DNA of 64,000 nt from NCBI GenBank assembly GCA_021234155.1, contig JAJEKV010000423.1, forward strand, positions 124,001 to 188,000, given 5' to 3'. The DNA is from Isoetes taiwanensis. Lineage: Eukaryota; Streptophyta; Lycopodiopsida; Isoetales; Isoetaceae. Below the pieces are notes generated by a model, which worked only from the letters and a program-made list of their open reading frames with translations, searched no databases and had not been told where the DNA came from. Position numbers and translations under genes: made by a program. This document shows positions 25,659-37,860 of this stretch, one piece after another (positions within the stretch are counted from its first letter, which is position 1; each line of letters starts with the position of its first letter).

Positions 25659-25891
25659 CTGTATTTTTCTTCAGAGCTAAATTCTGAGCCTCTGGAAAAC
25701 ACTTGTCTTTGGAACAGAGAGCCTCTCGAAAATGCTCCTCCTTTGAGTCGATTCCTGATTCTGTCTCCTTTGTCTCAACTGGCTGTTCACTATTTGTAGA
25801 GCTCTTCGAACCCTAAGTGCTTCAGAAGATATCTTCTCCTGCTTGTGCCGGTTTGGGTCCTGCTGACCCTACGCTTCCCCATCGCCCTGTA

Positions 25892-25903
25892 GCTCTGATA
25901 CCA
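25892..25903 (-). other. Copia primer binding site (initiator tRNA-Met)
   Basis: TGGTATCAGAGC on the minus strand directly follows the 5' LTR end, the classical PBS complementary to the 3' end of tRNA-iMet. Confidence 0.93.
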
Positions 25904-26104
25904 TATCAATATTACAACAGAAATAGAATGGAAGAGAAAGCGTTGGACAATAAGAGACACTGTATATTGAATAATCCAAAACGGTACAACATAGATATGA
26001 TAACTAACTGGGACACGACTCTTGACTGACTCCTCTTGGACACGTAAGACACCTCTCTAAATATATGGCGTCAGCAGCTAATCTACGGCTCCAATATCTT
26101 AACA
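25904..26104 (-). repeat. Copia 5' LTR (201 bp)
   Basis: Pair of the 3' LTR with the same TGTTAAGATATTGG start and three transitional differences. It is flanked outside by the TATCA target duplication. Confidence 0.93.
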
Positions 26105-26109
26105 TATCA

Positions 26110-27489
26110 AGTTAGCTCTGCATAGCAATATTCTGTAAAAAATGGAAAGTTGGGCTTGTGTTGGTCCCGAAGTTCCCCTCCTTGCAGGGCTTCTTGATGA
26201 TCTTGTTGCAGAAGGTATTCTAGCTTTTGTTCCATCTGCGGTTGCTAACATTTCTAGAGGGCTCAAAGTCTTCTATGAATGCCACTGTATAATTATAATT
26301 GCTTATCTTAGATGCTTCTCTGTTGACATTTTACTTCTTAAATTTTTTATGGTCTCTTGGTCCAAGAATTAATGATGCGTTTACAATCGGATCTGAGAAG
26401 ATTATCTTTTTACTGTCTATTTGCAGGAGTAACTTATCATGCATGTATTGGGATCTAGGAATTTTTTTATTTATGCTACACATGGTTTGGATCATTCGTT
26501 TGTTCATTTGCGCTTTACATTCACTAGTTATTGTCTGTTTGGAGGACTAGCTTATCATCGATAGATGTAGAATTTTCTACCAGGCCAAACTCAATTGGTT
26601 TCTTACCTTCATATCAACGTTAGGGTTCCAAGAGCAAACATGATCATGGCAACATAGTTTTGCAGGAAGACAACATATCATACAAATAATAGGATATAGT
26701 GGGTTCAAGTCACATGAAATATGCTATTACTCTTCTTAATATGGGAGGTTTGGTACTAAGAGTTAATAAGCAATTCCTCTTCTAGTTCTCCCGAATATCT
26801 CTTCAATCAAACTCCAACTTGCCTGCGGCTTCAATAAGACTCACAACTTGGTGTTCACACACAATTTGGTATCCATACTCACAATTTGGTGTTGAAACAC
26901 AATTTAGTGTCCATATTTGGCTTCAATCGAACTTTGAACTTGGTGTGCATATACATCCATCAACAAACTTCATAAACTCTATATTTGTTCATCAATAGAC
27001 TTCATAAACTCTGCAGGAAGCTGGATTATTTTGAGCTTCCTATTCACGTTATTCGAGCAGGATTCACATGTCACAATCTGCTCTCTTTGTATTGGGTCCC
27101 ATAAGCCGTGGGCCTCCGTGGGTCTATTCTATAGTTAGTTTTATTTAATCCTTGCAATGAAGACACATTTGCTTACTACGTATGACTTCACAACGTGCTA
27201 TTGCTCGTCTTATTTCAAGTGTTCCATATTCCAGATAATCTCACCCAATAATATTCTACATATTTGTCTACAAGTCATTCATCTAACTAAAAAGAAATCA
27301 ACATTATTTTCTTTTGCCATTGCATTCATTCATTCATTCATTCATTCATTTCTTTATTCATTTATTGCGATCAATATACAGTAACATTCCCAACCCATCC
27401 ATATTATGAAAAGGATCGCATTCTATTCAACCATAGTACGTCAAAGAAAGGTCTATGAAGCATTAACATGATCCTTTTGTTTTCCATCC
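26110..27489. other. Intergenic DNA between copia and LINE elements
   Basis: A frame opening at 26142 gives a short hydrophobic peptide with PLLAGLLDDLVAEGILAFVP. I do not recognise it, and it degenerates after about 45 codons. Short repeats of CACAATTTGGT occur at 26858-26925, and TTCATAAACTCT occurs twice near 26970-27015. Confidence 0.4.
27323..27350. repeat. (CATT)7 microsatellite
   Basis: Seven perfect tetranucleotide units, followed by degenerate copies. Confidence 0.9.
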
Positions 27490-30230
27490 TACTTGAGCAG
27501 AGAGAATCCACTGCAGGAACTAATTCAGGATATCATAAAATATAAAGACATGGGAGAAGTTATCGTAGTGGGGGACTTTAACGCACGGACAAAAGGTATG
27601 CAAGCTGTAACTTTTGAGAAGGCAGGTGATATAATGTTGGCAGAACTAGTAGAAGAAGTTTAAGAGACAATCATCCGATCCAATAAAGAATGTCATGGGT
27701 GATCTCTTGCTGGAACTAGGTACTGTATGCGGTTTAAAGATCCTAAATGGAACAAGCAGGTACCCAGTGTCACATGCTTCTACCTGTTTGATACCAATGG
27801 GGGGAAGCACAATAGATTATTTAAAATGTGCAAATACAATCAAATACAGTTTAGAGCTTTAAGATAGCAGAAACATTAGCAGACTCAGACCACACAAGAT
27901 TGGTATTTGAATTGCCTGGCAGCCCTTTGGTGAACCGACCAGAACGAGTTTTTGTCCCTAAGATAAAACTTCATTATAAGAAATGAGATTCATACCAGAG
28001 AGAACTTGATGGCCTATTGAAACGAGATGGCTGGCTTGGAGATACAACAACTGGTGGGATGCAGAATGCAGCCAGGCCTGAGCGCTCTTGCCCAAAAGGT
28101 GCCTTATTAAACCAAAATGGTTTAGAAGACTAATCCGGTAGAAGAAAAGGCAGAGACAAATAAAACTTGGGAATTGGCTAGATACACATCCAAAAACGTT
28201 TTGGTACAGTGCTGGTAAAGCCCACCCAATCATGTCTAGATACAGAAGATTTGCTACAATGGGTGCACTCATTGTACTTCTCTGCAAATTCAAGACAGAT
28301 GGAGACCGTGAATGTAGTAGAAGAACACTTCACTATAAATGATGTGCTCGCAGCTCTGAAATGTATGGAAAATGGTAAAGCATCGAGTTTAGAAGGCCTA
28401 AGCACGTAAGCTGAAAATGGGGGGAATAAACAACTTATTGAAGTGGTTACTCGTCTTCTCAACCAAGCGGTAATTAGTGGGTTGCCTAAAACTTGGAAGG
28501 TCGGGAAAATTATACGGTTCATAAATCGGGGAAGCAAGACAAATGTGAGAAACTATCGGACTATTATGGTTGGCATTATCTTCTCAAAAGGTCGCTATGC
28601 GATCACCGGAAATAAAGTTAAGTGCATGGGCTGAAGAACATGAAAAAGAGCAATGTGTGTCGGCGGTTTTGTAAAGCAAACATAATACAATAGATCATGT
28701 ACTTACACCGAGGCAATGATAGAAAAAGCAAAAGAGCCAAGGAAAACATTGTTCCTGACATTCATAGACTTCTCCAAAGCTTTCGATACCGTACCCAGAG
28801 ACGGCTTGAGAATTCGGCTGAAACAAATTGGTGTTCCTGACTCTTTTAGAGGCGCAGTTGCAAGGCTATATGAGGAGGTTATAACCAAAGTTGCAACAGA
28901 TATGAGGGAGGTCAAGAGCACAATTGGAGTAAGACAAGGGTGCCCTCTCACGACCTTGTTTGGTATATACATAGGCAATTTGGAAAATTGGCTTAGAGGC
29001 GAAGGAGGGATTCTTTGGGACTAGAGACGGTGATTGCTTAATCTGCTTGCTACTATATCTTTGATGTTGTCCTTATTGCGAGAACCTGAGTGGGACTCCA
29101 AGGACATCTTGATAATCTTGCATAAGAGTATGACAATGAATCTAGACAAGTTAAAAATCATGGTATTTGGTACAGTGGCACGACCAGTTTTCATGTATCA
29201 AAGGGAACCACTTGACATAGTGGATAGTTACAAATACTTGGGATTAGAGATATGCTTAAATTAAAAATGGACTGAATGTGTTAGGAAAAGAATTACAGGT
29301 GGAAAAGTGGCACTATATGGTATCTTTGGAGATGTTCTGGGGCGAACTCACAGATTGGAATCTAAAAAGTTTACTCTTTAAGACTCTTGTACAATCGTGT
29401 TATACGACATACCAATCTGGGGGGATTCCATCTCTGTGAAATTGTGGAAAAGGGTGAAAATTGTCCTTAAGCTCTTCTTATATGAGGAATTGGGAGTAAA
29501 GAAACGGACACCATATGCCATCATGCTAGCATAAGCAGGACTCCTTCCTTTGGAAGTAGAGGCGTTATGCCAAACAATTACCTTTATAAATAAGCTGAAG
29601 AGACAAGATGATACAAGATTTTCCAAGATTGCGATGTCTGAGTCAGCAACGGGATGGTATGAAGATGTTTTGAAATGGGTGAGAGATGGGGGATTGAAAG
29701 AGATGCAAAGGCGGACCACGGAACTAGGGCGCAAGACACGGTGCAAGCGGTGCAAAAAATATGGCGGAACTCGAGGGGACAAAAATGCAGTTTTATATCA
29801 CAGAAGTTCATCCAATGATAGTCTACGGTGAACAAAACTATTTGAAGGCTTCCATTCCGAGGTACTTAAAATGTACCATTTCCAGATACAGATGTGGCTC
29901 ACATAGACTGAACATTGAAACCGACAGATCGGCCAAAGTTCCTCGCGAACACAGGATCTGTACACTCTGTGATCTAGGAGAAGTGGAAGACGAAAGACAT
30001 GTCTTTTTGACTTGTATGGAGTATGAACACATTAGGGCAAAATTCGATATAAATTTCACTGATCTCATCTCATTGTGGATCACAGAGCCTATGTTACTTG
30101 GTGAAGCAAGTTGAACTTCATAAAAACTTGCGATGCAAAGTTTAAATGAAATGTAACCTTTTTCGCTCCATGACCTCAAGGTCCCATAGGGGCGTCATTT
30201 AATATATTTATTTATTTATATATTGCCATA
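27490..30230 (+). mobile_element. Non-LTR retrotransposon (LINE), broken
   Basis: Plus-strand fragments occur in LINE order. An APE-type endonuclease piece (GEVIVVGDFNARTKG, then GGSTIDYL) lies at 27500-27830. An RT N-terminal block (INDVLAALKCMENGKASS, GLPKTWKVGKIIRFINRG) lies at 28320-28560. The RT core (LTFIDFSKAFDTVPRDGL, GVRQGCPLTTLFGIYIGN) lies at 28716-29024. RT thumb (VDSYKYLGLEICLN) lies at 29215-29262. A C-terminal Cys-rich motif (CTLCDLGEVEDERHVFLTC) lies at 29940-30020. The YxDD strand expected between 29024 and 29100 is not readable. Multiple stops and shifts make it inactive. The 3' tail may be the AT-rich (TTTA)n stretch at 30200-30225. Confidence 0.85.
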
Positions 30231-31468
30231 GAGTGTAACCAAATTTTTTTGCAGATGCTTCTCTATTTTAAGGTGGCATATAAGAATCAAACTAGAACGG
30301 ACTCTAGGACTATAACTATGAAAGATAAAATTGGTGCTTTTACAAGTAATGGAGCATGTGGGTTGTGCGTTAACCAACTCACGGCATGCCTCTATATGTT
30401 TTGCAATGTTCTTTATTTCCAAAGCCTTGCTAAATGCTAAAATCTGGCTCCTTTTGCATTTTTAAATATGCAACGCCCTATTATACATATTGTAACATAG
30501 TAGAAAACCGATGAACATTGCATTTATATACAAATTTTTGACCTCTATATGTTCTCAACTTAAATCTAGCATCATCTTTTAGTTTTTAATCTTATGCCTG
30601 ATGAAAAGCCCAGCACCGCTAGGCACTTTTCCTAGTAAGGATATAATGCATTTTTGCACCATTTAATTCTACAAAAAGATATAATGTGTATAAGGTGGCA
30701 GTGTCACAAGCGTGGGTTTTCTTACGTATTTCAGAGGGCGAGATGGGGAAAACAGTGGAATTTTGAATGAGAGAGAAAGATCTAAAATCTTGACCAACAG
30801 GTATGATGTCGAGAAAGGTCTAAAATCTTAGCGCAAAGGGGTAGGATGTCCGGGGAAGGTAAAGGTCACCTTGGGTTTAAGAGTTGGCCATTGTTGAGTT
30901 GTATTTGCAAGATCAGACGACGCTCAAAATTGATACAAATAAAACTGTAGAGGGAATATCCATAACTAACGTATGAGAAGCACGGTCTAAGGTTATAGCT
31001 TTGATACCATTGTAATTCTCTCTGAACCTATATGATGCTCCCATTGTCTAAATATGGGAAATTCCCTCCCCGACAACTCAATCACCGCGGAAAAGGCCCT
31101 CCATCTAACTTTCGGACCACTTGTGATGGGCAAGTGTCCGGGCGAAGGACATGCCATTTATTTAAACTATTAGTGTTTGCTGGATTAAGACATTAGGTTC
31201 TTTTAGACAAAAAGTACTGCTACTTGGTCAAACACTCACACAGTGCGTGAGAGGTCTGTTCAAAAATTTTGAAAAGGGCCTGGTCGCACTCTCTGTGAGG
31301 GGTTGCTCCCTAATGGCCAGAATTTTTCAGGCTTTCTACTATTTCTTTCCTAATTAACATTATCTTAATTTACTGTTCTAAGGATTGGGAATTTTTTTTT
31401 CTTAATTTCGAGGTTCATGCTTGGGTTGTTATTCCCAAGGCTGAAGGTCTACTATTAGTCCTATCTAC
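30231..31468. other. Intergenic DNA, possible LTR-element interior
   Basis: No gene is seen. A PBS-like TGGTATCAAAGC occurs on the minus strand at about 30997-31008, with flanks similar to those at 31469-31500, so remains of a related LTR element may cover part of this stretch. GTCTAAAATCTT-type units repeat near 30780-30830. Confidence 0.4.
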
Positions 31469-32095
31469 CAAGGTCATGGCTTTGATACCACTATGACGTC
31501 CTCTACTTTGTCTACGATGCTCCCATCGTATTGAAAGGCGGAGTTCATCCCTCTCGCAGTCAAATTGACAGAGGTGGACTTAGTTAGGGCTTGTGATCTC
31601 AGGATCTATAAGGCCGCTAAAGCTGATCTAACATGCTATCCCAGCTCATTTTTGGACTAAAAGTCGGCATTGCACAACATAATCACTGGTTAACTGATCC
31701 CTGACTTGCTCTTGCTCCTAGAATCGCGTCCATGCCTTTGCTTGGGTCGAAGGTAGCTGATCCTGGAAGATATGTTGCGCAAAGGCGGCTTGGCGGTGTC
31801 TGGCAATGCAAACTAGCAAGTTGGCTTGGCCGGAATGGCCCAATTTGAAATGCGAAAATAGAAAAGGTTTTGGGTTTCCCCTTTTGTTCCTTTTACATGA
31901 CCTTTTAGGTTTAGGTTAAAAGAACATGTGGGGTTTTGCCATGAGGCAAAGGGGTTCAATTGCATATATTGATAGGCATGTGCATATGAGGTTGCCCCCT
32001 AGACGCAACCGTTTACGGTTCCCCCGTACACGTCAAGGTGACATGTACGCGTGGCGTGGCAGTATAATATATGTATTCGGACCGTATACTAAATC
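31469..32095 (-). mobile_element. Truncated gypsy LTR remnant with PBS
   Basis: On the minus strand the right end (about 32095-31985) resembles the first 120 bp of the large gypsy LTR at 46260, sharing the ACCGTATACT...ACGCGTGGCG...TACACGTC order and the GCCCCTAG block. The left end reads GGACGTCATA followed by GTGGTATCAAAGCCATGACC, matching the LTR end plus PBS at 47819-47850. It is about 600 bp rather than 1.57 kb, so the middle is deleted. Confidence 0.6.
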
Positions 32096-32493
32096 TTGCT
32101 AAAATTAGAAGTATTTATCTATTTATGATAGAACACACTAATTTGCATGTTTTCAGCTTTGGTTGCTATCATTTAACATCGGTGGAAGCCGACAAACCCT
32201 ATTTTGTTCAAAAATGCTGCTTGAGGAATTATCTCTCTCTTATTATTACAAGTTTTAGCTTAATTCTTGTGGCCATGGGTTCTAACTATATGAAGTACAA
32301 TCCTATGTTTTTTTGGAGTCTTCATAAGTTATATCAACTTCAAAATCTAAAAGAGAATTTCCTATACAGAATTTAGGACAAAATTATATGTTAAAATGCT
32401 CCAAAATCACCACCTGTAAGTATCACGATGGTAATAAATGATGCATTCTTCTTATATCTACATATAAAATTACTCTATCAACTTGGTTTAACA

Positions 32494-33813
32494 TGTCACA
32501 AGTGTCTGGGTGAATGGCACGGAGGTGTTATTCGTCCCACGCCTTCTATGGAAAATCCTATATAGAGGAAGCGTACATATATGCATGACCTGCGACCCAG
32601 GAGGTGTCAAACCCATACCCGGCCCATACGCGGTGACCGACATAATACCAATATACATAATGAATGCATTAGAAATGAAGGTTCTAACCGGGGCTCAGAC
32701 TTAAGGGGGTGAACTGACGGTCATGACCACTGGATATCAACACAGTCATGAGAATGGTGTTGGCTGGCATAGAACAATGGCTAGGGTAGTCTACTCCATC
32801 CGCCCCTCCTGTGCACACTTTGCAGATAGGCTGAAACATGCTATGGCGTGAATGTAGCCTTCGGGAGATGTAATCTCATGGATTCACCCTATGAGACTAC
32901 TCCAGGTTGCATCTCCCCAGTCCGTTGAGGCATGACAATGATGGAGGTTCCATGGGTGCACTAGAGGATTGTGGCACCATCGGCGCCCACACATCCGTAC
33001 CCGACTTACCCCCAAAATCCATAGGTCATCTGCAACCCAGGAGGTGTCAGGCCCATATTCGGCCCACATGCGGTGACCAACTAACTATAGAAGCCCATGT
33101 AGCCACGCTCAGCAAGGCTTCACCTCCACTTCACCATTGTACCTGTCATATGGTGCTCATTCTTGGCATAGCATCCACATCCATGTGGGCTCTTATGCAC
33201 AGACCGCATTTATTGGGAATTAAGGGATTCTAGCTAGGAGCATCTCTACCTCTACATAGCCTTTAGGTCTCTACCCTCCCCTAATCCCACAAACACAAGA
33301 GGAACAGAAAGAGAACAATCGTCATACATACATCCATCCATAACCTCAATTAGAGCATGAAATAGAGATTAATCATACAACTACATGTACAAGGGTTGAC
33401 TAGAAGCTCAAGCTATCTAAGTACTAACCTGTGTCTTGGCTAGAGCCATTATCTCTTAAGGTCTCCATGTAGATAGTCTAATTAGGGACGATCAAAAGCG
33501 ACTCCTCCTTCACCAAATCCTCCCAACTCGATTTGGGGCAAAATTGAGGTTGGAGACCCACTTGGTTGCCTCCCCGGATGGGCAAGTAGCCTAGGCCAAT
33601 CGAGTTGGTCCAAGTGGCCTCACCTTAATGGATTTGAATTGTACTAATTAATAATAATTAGCTAGGCAATTTAGTTATTAATTAGCTTAATTGGTTGACA
33701 TTTTAACATAGCTAACTTAAACCCTTTTAGTTTAATCCATAATGGCCCCAAATACCTATGGTGATGTGGCATGGCATTTATACATATACCATATGAATAC
33801 GAGGAACGTCACA
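32494..33813 (-). mobile_element. Diverged LTR of the large gypsy family
   Basis: On the minus strand it starts TGTGACGTTCCTCGTAT at 33813, the same start as the LTRs at 46260 and 57885. Further in are GTAGAGACCTAAAGGCT...GATGCTCCTAG (33300-33230) and CAGCCTATCTGCAAAGTGTG with AGGGGCGGATGGAGT (32835-32795), each matching the corresponding LTR position. The length of about 1.3 kb fits a solo or orphan LTR. No clear target duplication was found and the left end is approximate. Confidence 0.7.
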
Positions 33814-35299
33814 TTGTAGCTTTTATAGAAAATCAACCATTTGAGCAGTGTTGGTTTGTATAAGACTTGGAAAGGCTCAGAGTAACTACTTAAGAACAAT
33901 TTCTAGGTAGAAAGGCATTTTTAGCATCTATTGGAGACTAACTGATTTAGAAATGCATTACAACACCAACATTGCTCTTGCTCATGAGTTGAACACTATG
34001 TCATAGAAGCGAATGATGAACAAACCATCTACCCACCAATCATTGAATGTGGCATATACGGGAGGACATAGATATACACAATCTTCACTCCACACTAATA
34101 TTGTAGGCAACCCAATAGGAATAGATTCGTAAATGGGTGCACACCCTGCTATGTGGCTTTGTATCTTTCTCTCAATGTAAATAAAGTCAATTTCTTATCC
34201 CTCGAAGCAGCAACCAAAAAAAAAAAAACTAGCAGAACTGCAGGGTTGGGAAGAAGGCTAGGTAGATGGATTTGTGTTGGTTTTTTAATCATAGTAATTT
34301 AAATTTCGGCGTCATGCTAATTTAATATGTGTTAATATATGAATCTTACATTGTGCATCCCTTATTATGTGCTTCGTTTTCCTTCGCGTGTCTGCATTTA
34401 TTGTGCGGTAATGCATGCTTGGGGAATGGGGTGGGCTGGGTAGATTATGGAATCCATTATCTGTTTGAAGGTGGATTACATGTTGCGGTTAAGAATGTGG
34501 GGAATTTGCATATAGATAAATAGTATTTTAATGTATTGGGAAGAATCAACTCAGGATACCAGAGAAGAATCAAGAATAGGAAGTGCACAAGCACAGTAGT
34601 GACTTGATTCTTCTACTGGAAAAATCATTGAACCATTACCCCCATCATTCGGTAATAATTTACTTTGCTGTGCCTCATGCTCCACATGTTGGAATCAGTA
34701 TCCAACATAAATCGCACAACTTCTTCGCCCTCTAGACAACATATGAAAGGTCCTATATTGTAGCAAAATCCGCATTTATTGATGGCCTCGGGTTAATTAA
34801 AAAAGAAGATATATTGGATGATCCATGCCATAACAATATTTTGTGGGCATGGGATGGTCATGCAAAGAACAAAGGGTTTAATCATTTGATAGATATTAAA
34901 TTGGTTGCTCGATGAGTCCAGCACCTTTTAGATCGATAAAACATATGCATATCGAACTAAGTCTCGGTCTTTTACAATATTCTAAATATGATCTGACATG
35001 CAACGCATTATAATATATTAGTTTAAAAGATACCTATTAGTACTACAACAACACCCAAAATAGTTGCACAAAGATTGAAGGTAAGATTTAATTATGTGCA
35101 ATTCAAAAATAGGCAATGACCGGGAGAAATGGAGCGAGAAATAATAAACAAAACTACTACTTGACTTCCAAATTGTATTTTGCTCTATATTCCCAAAAGA
35201 TAGTTGTAATGCCATGACCCAATTGCTCGTGATCTATGGAAACCATGGTGAACTCCAATGACAACCCAAAACATCTGAGAAAAGCAAAGACTACTCTCT
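33814..35299. other. Intergenic DNA, nothing recognised
   Basis: Only short frames and an A12 run near 34208 are seen. The frame at 34329-34523 lacks homology. Confidence 0.45.
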
Positions 35300-36290
35300 A
35301 TGCATATAGCAGTACCATCTTTCTACTAGTATACTTTATATTGTAACACATAATAAGTAATTTATTATTAAAAGTTACCCTTTTTGCTGTACCATGCAGT
35401 CCTAGGCGAGGAAGCATAATGGTCCGCACCCTTAGCCAAAGTATTAGCAATATAATCGGCTCCCCCGCAACAACATAATCATTTGTCCGCAACATGGACA
35501 TAAATCAAAGTTAAAATTGTAACTCATGGATTCTTGAGAAGCCTCCAAGACCTAGCTCATAAATGCACAATTGAAGAAAATTTTATGGAACATTTACTTT
35601 GTAAAGTCATTATAAGCCCGACCTTTACCATCGGCTTGTATTTACCATCGTCCCTGTACTCCTCAACCGGCCTTGCCATATTCCGATAATAAGCAACAAC
35701 GTTTGTGTTTCGTTGTAAGACCTTTGATGTTTGAAACTGAAATGCATCTTAAATTATACTCGACTTATTGCCGACCATGATAATAATAGCCATAACTTAT
35801 CGAGGCAGAATAACATCACCAATCAAATATCAATAATACTATTTCTGCAGTTATCATTTTATTGTACATATTATTCATGAGGATACTTACCACAATATTA
35901 TGCGATTTAGAACCCTTATATTTCCCACAATATGTCGTAGCTATAACCCATTTCACTAATGTGGTAATACATGTTATCAAGATGCCCAAAATGTGACTTT
36001 GGCATGTTCTCATATATATAATCAACATTGTTTACAAAGAATTTGCTTTTAATGGACAACTAAAATGCTCATACAAAATCTAGAATCCAGTAAGAAATGA
36101 TCTTACCTCACGAAAAGAAGTAAACTATCCGCCTATTGTAGTGTCAAGATGAGTGACCATATAGGAATCACGGGCAACATGCAACATGTAAAAGACGCAA
36201 CTAGCAACATGTTGTAGCATTACCTAAGACATCACATGAATGACAATTAGAGAGTAAAATAATTGTTGGTGAGAATGTTCAAGAAATACA
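35300..36290 (-). other. Exon-like pieces of an unidentified gene
   Basis: Several minus-strand segments read as protein and end at GT donor-like sites. One near 36230-36120 includes LQHVASCVFYMLHVARDS and MVTHLDTTIGG before GTAAGATC. One near 36020-35890 contains KSHFGHLDNMYYHISEMG before GTAAGTATCC. One near 35700-35600 contains ARPVEEYRDDGKYKPMVKVG before GTAAATG. One near 35470-35365 contains ADYIANTLAKGADHYA. Their order, strand and spacing resemble a multi-exon gene or pseudogene. I cannot name the family, and a frameshift is visible in the first segment. This may instead be chance open frames. Confidence 0.3.
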
Positions 36291-36586
36291 CGAAGTAGAA
36301 GTAAGAACAGAAAAAAGTACACCTAGTGTTTTTCGGATCACTTGGTAGGATACGATGAAGTCCTTGGAGAAGCATAATTCCTAGTTGCTTCAAATTTATG
36401 CTTCAAAATGTGATCTTTTCATGTTTTCGGGTTCCCCGTGCGGTGATATATCTAGAGTGAGATGAGATCGAGATGACAGAAGGCATATCAACCACGCTAT
36501 GTGGACTTAAACCCCCGTGAGCGAGGATATGAGCGAGAAGATACCAAATTTTCAAGCCAATGTCCATCCGTATTGAACACAACTTG

Positions 36587-36683
36587 CATGTGCTCTAAAC
36601 AATTTCTACGTTTCTTCAAATCCAACTTCCCGTGTGGAATGTGCTCTAAATCATTTCTACTTCAAATCAAACTTCCCAGTGGA
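36587..36683 (+). repeat. Tandem duplication, about 48-bp unit
   Basis: ATGTGCTCTAAA...TTTCTAC...TTCAAAT...AACTTCCC...GTGGA occurs twice in tandem with small indels. It forms a short repeated open frame of no recognised function. Confidence 0.75.
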
Positions 36684-37860
36684 ATGCGATACATATAATG
36701 AATCATGGACATCGTCCCGGTATGGGCACTCTGCAATCCCAAAGAGATATTCTTCTTTGAACTTGCATCATCCCATTGTACTTCCGATAGACCATTTCTC
36801 GTTCATTGAAAAGTTCACTACGGTATGGTCAAAATCTTCTTAGAAGAACGATAGGTAGATAGGAGTTCCTTATTTCACAACTAACGCTCCCCAACATTAG
36901 ACGGTGTATGTGAAAGCAAGCAATCGAATTATAATAAAATACACACCTTCCACGGTGTAAGAACGTAACCGTATGCATCTCCAATGAACTAGATAACTCA
37001 AATGGTTCACGATTGAGTTTGCACTTAGATTCATCCTAATCGCATAGATCATCTTTGCTAAGAAATAGCTTCCAAAACTACCAATTCGGAAGATGCGAGC
37101 CGCTATCGGTCGTCGTCGCGACCGAAACCGAGAAAAAATCCGGGGGCGTGGCAAATCCAAAGATTGCATTGCATGGTTCTAATTTGAGCTTCATATATAA
37201 ATGAGCAACTTCAAAGCACTTAACAAACGCTGCTCATTATTCTCGCATCAATTTGCAACTTCTTGGGCCCCAAAATGTGGATTCAAAGTCTAAACTACGA
37301 GAAGAAACAATAGGACTTAACAAAAATTAGAAACGGAAATCAAATCTCCAACCCTAGCTAGCAAAACTCGAGATTATTTTACCGTGAAATCTTCTCGTGG
37401 GTTGGCTTCGTTTAGGAGAATCGGCCTGCGAAGGAGCTCCAGAGGAAAAGCTCCCCAAAACCGAAAAGAAAGTCGAGCAAGTGAGTAAGCGAGAGGAGGG
37501 AATCGGGAAGGAGAAGTGATTTTCAGGGACTTTCTAATTTTCATGGCCGTCCGATGCGAAATTAAGAAATCTAATGGTTGAGATTAAAAAAAGCCGACGG
37601 GTACGACATTAATCGCGGCATAGCTAGGAATGCGGGGAAATCGGCGGGGGGTTAGGCAACCCTAAAAAAAAAAAAAAAAAAAAAAAAACTAATAATTTTA
37701 GCCATAACATTATTTCTATATTGCCCCTTGCCCTCGTTCTTTTACTTCTTTAGCAAAAAGGATTTGGTATCGCTGTTTATATCTTAGGGGCGTATATCGA
37801 TTCAATTTAAAATGGAATATACTTGTAGAGGTAGCGCCACAAAATTAGTCCAAAAATAGT
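36684..37860. other. Intergenic DNA with A25 run
   Basis: No supported gene. The minus-strand frame 36897-37169 has an Arg-rich start but no homology. An uninterrupted run of 25 A lies at 37664-37688 next to a moderately GC-rich stretch (37380-37660), which could be an old retrocopy tail or simply a homopolymer. Confidence 0.4.

Larger units (their letters stand above)
21207..26109 (-). mobile_element. Ty1/copia LTR retrotransposon, nearly complete
   Basis: The element is on the minus strand and bounded by the 5-bp target duplication TATCA (21207-21211 and 26105-26109). Both LTRs are 201 bp. A PBS complementary to initiator tRNA-Met directly abuts the 5' LTR, and a short polypurine tract abuts the 3' LTR. 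The interior carries gag, protease, integrase, RT and RNase H in the copia order. The LTRs differ at three positions, all transitions (about 1.5 percent), so insertion was relatively recent. The coding region has three in-frame stops and at least three frame changes, so it cannot encode an intact polyprotein. Confidence 0.95.
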
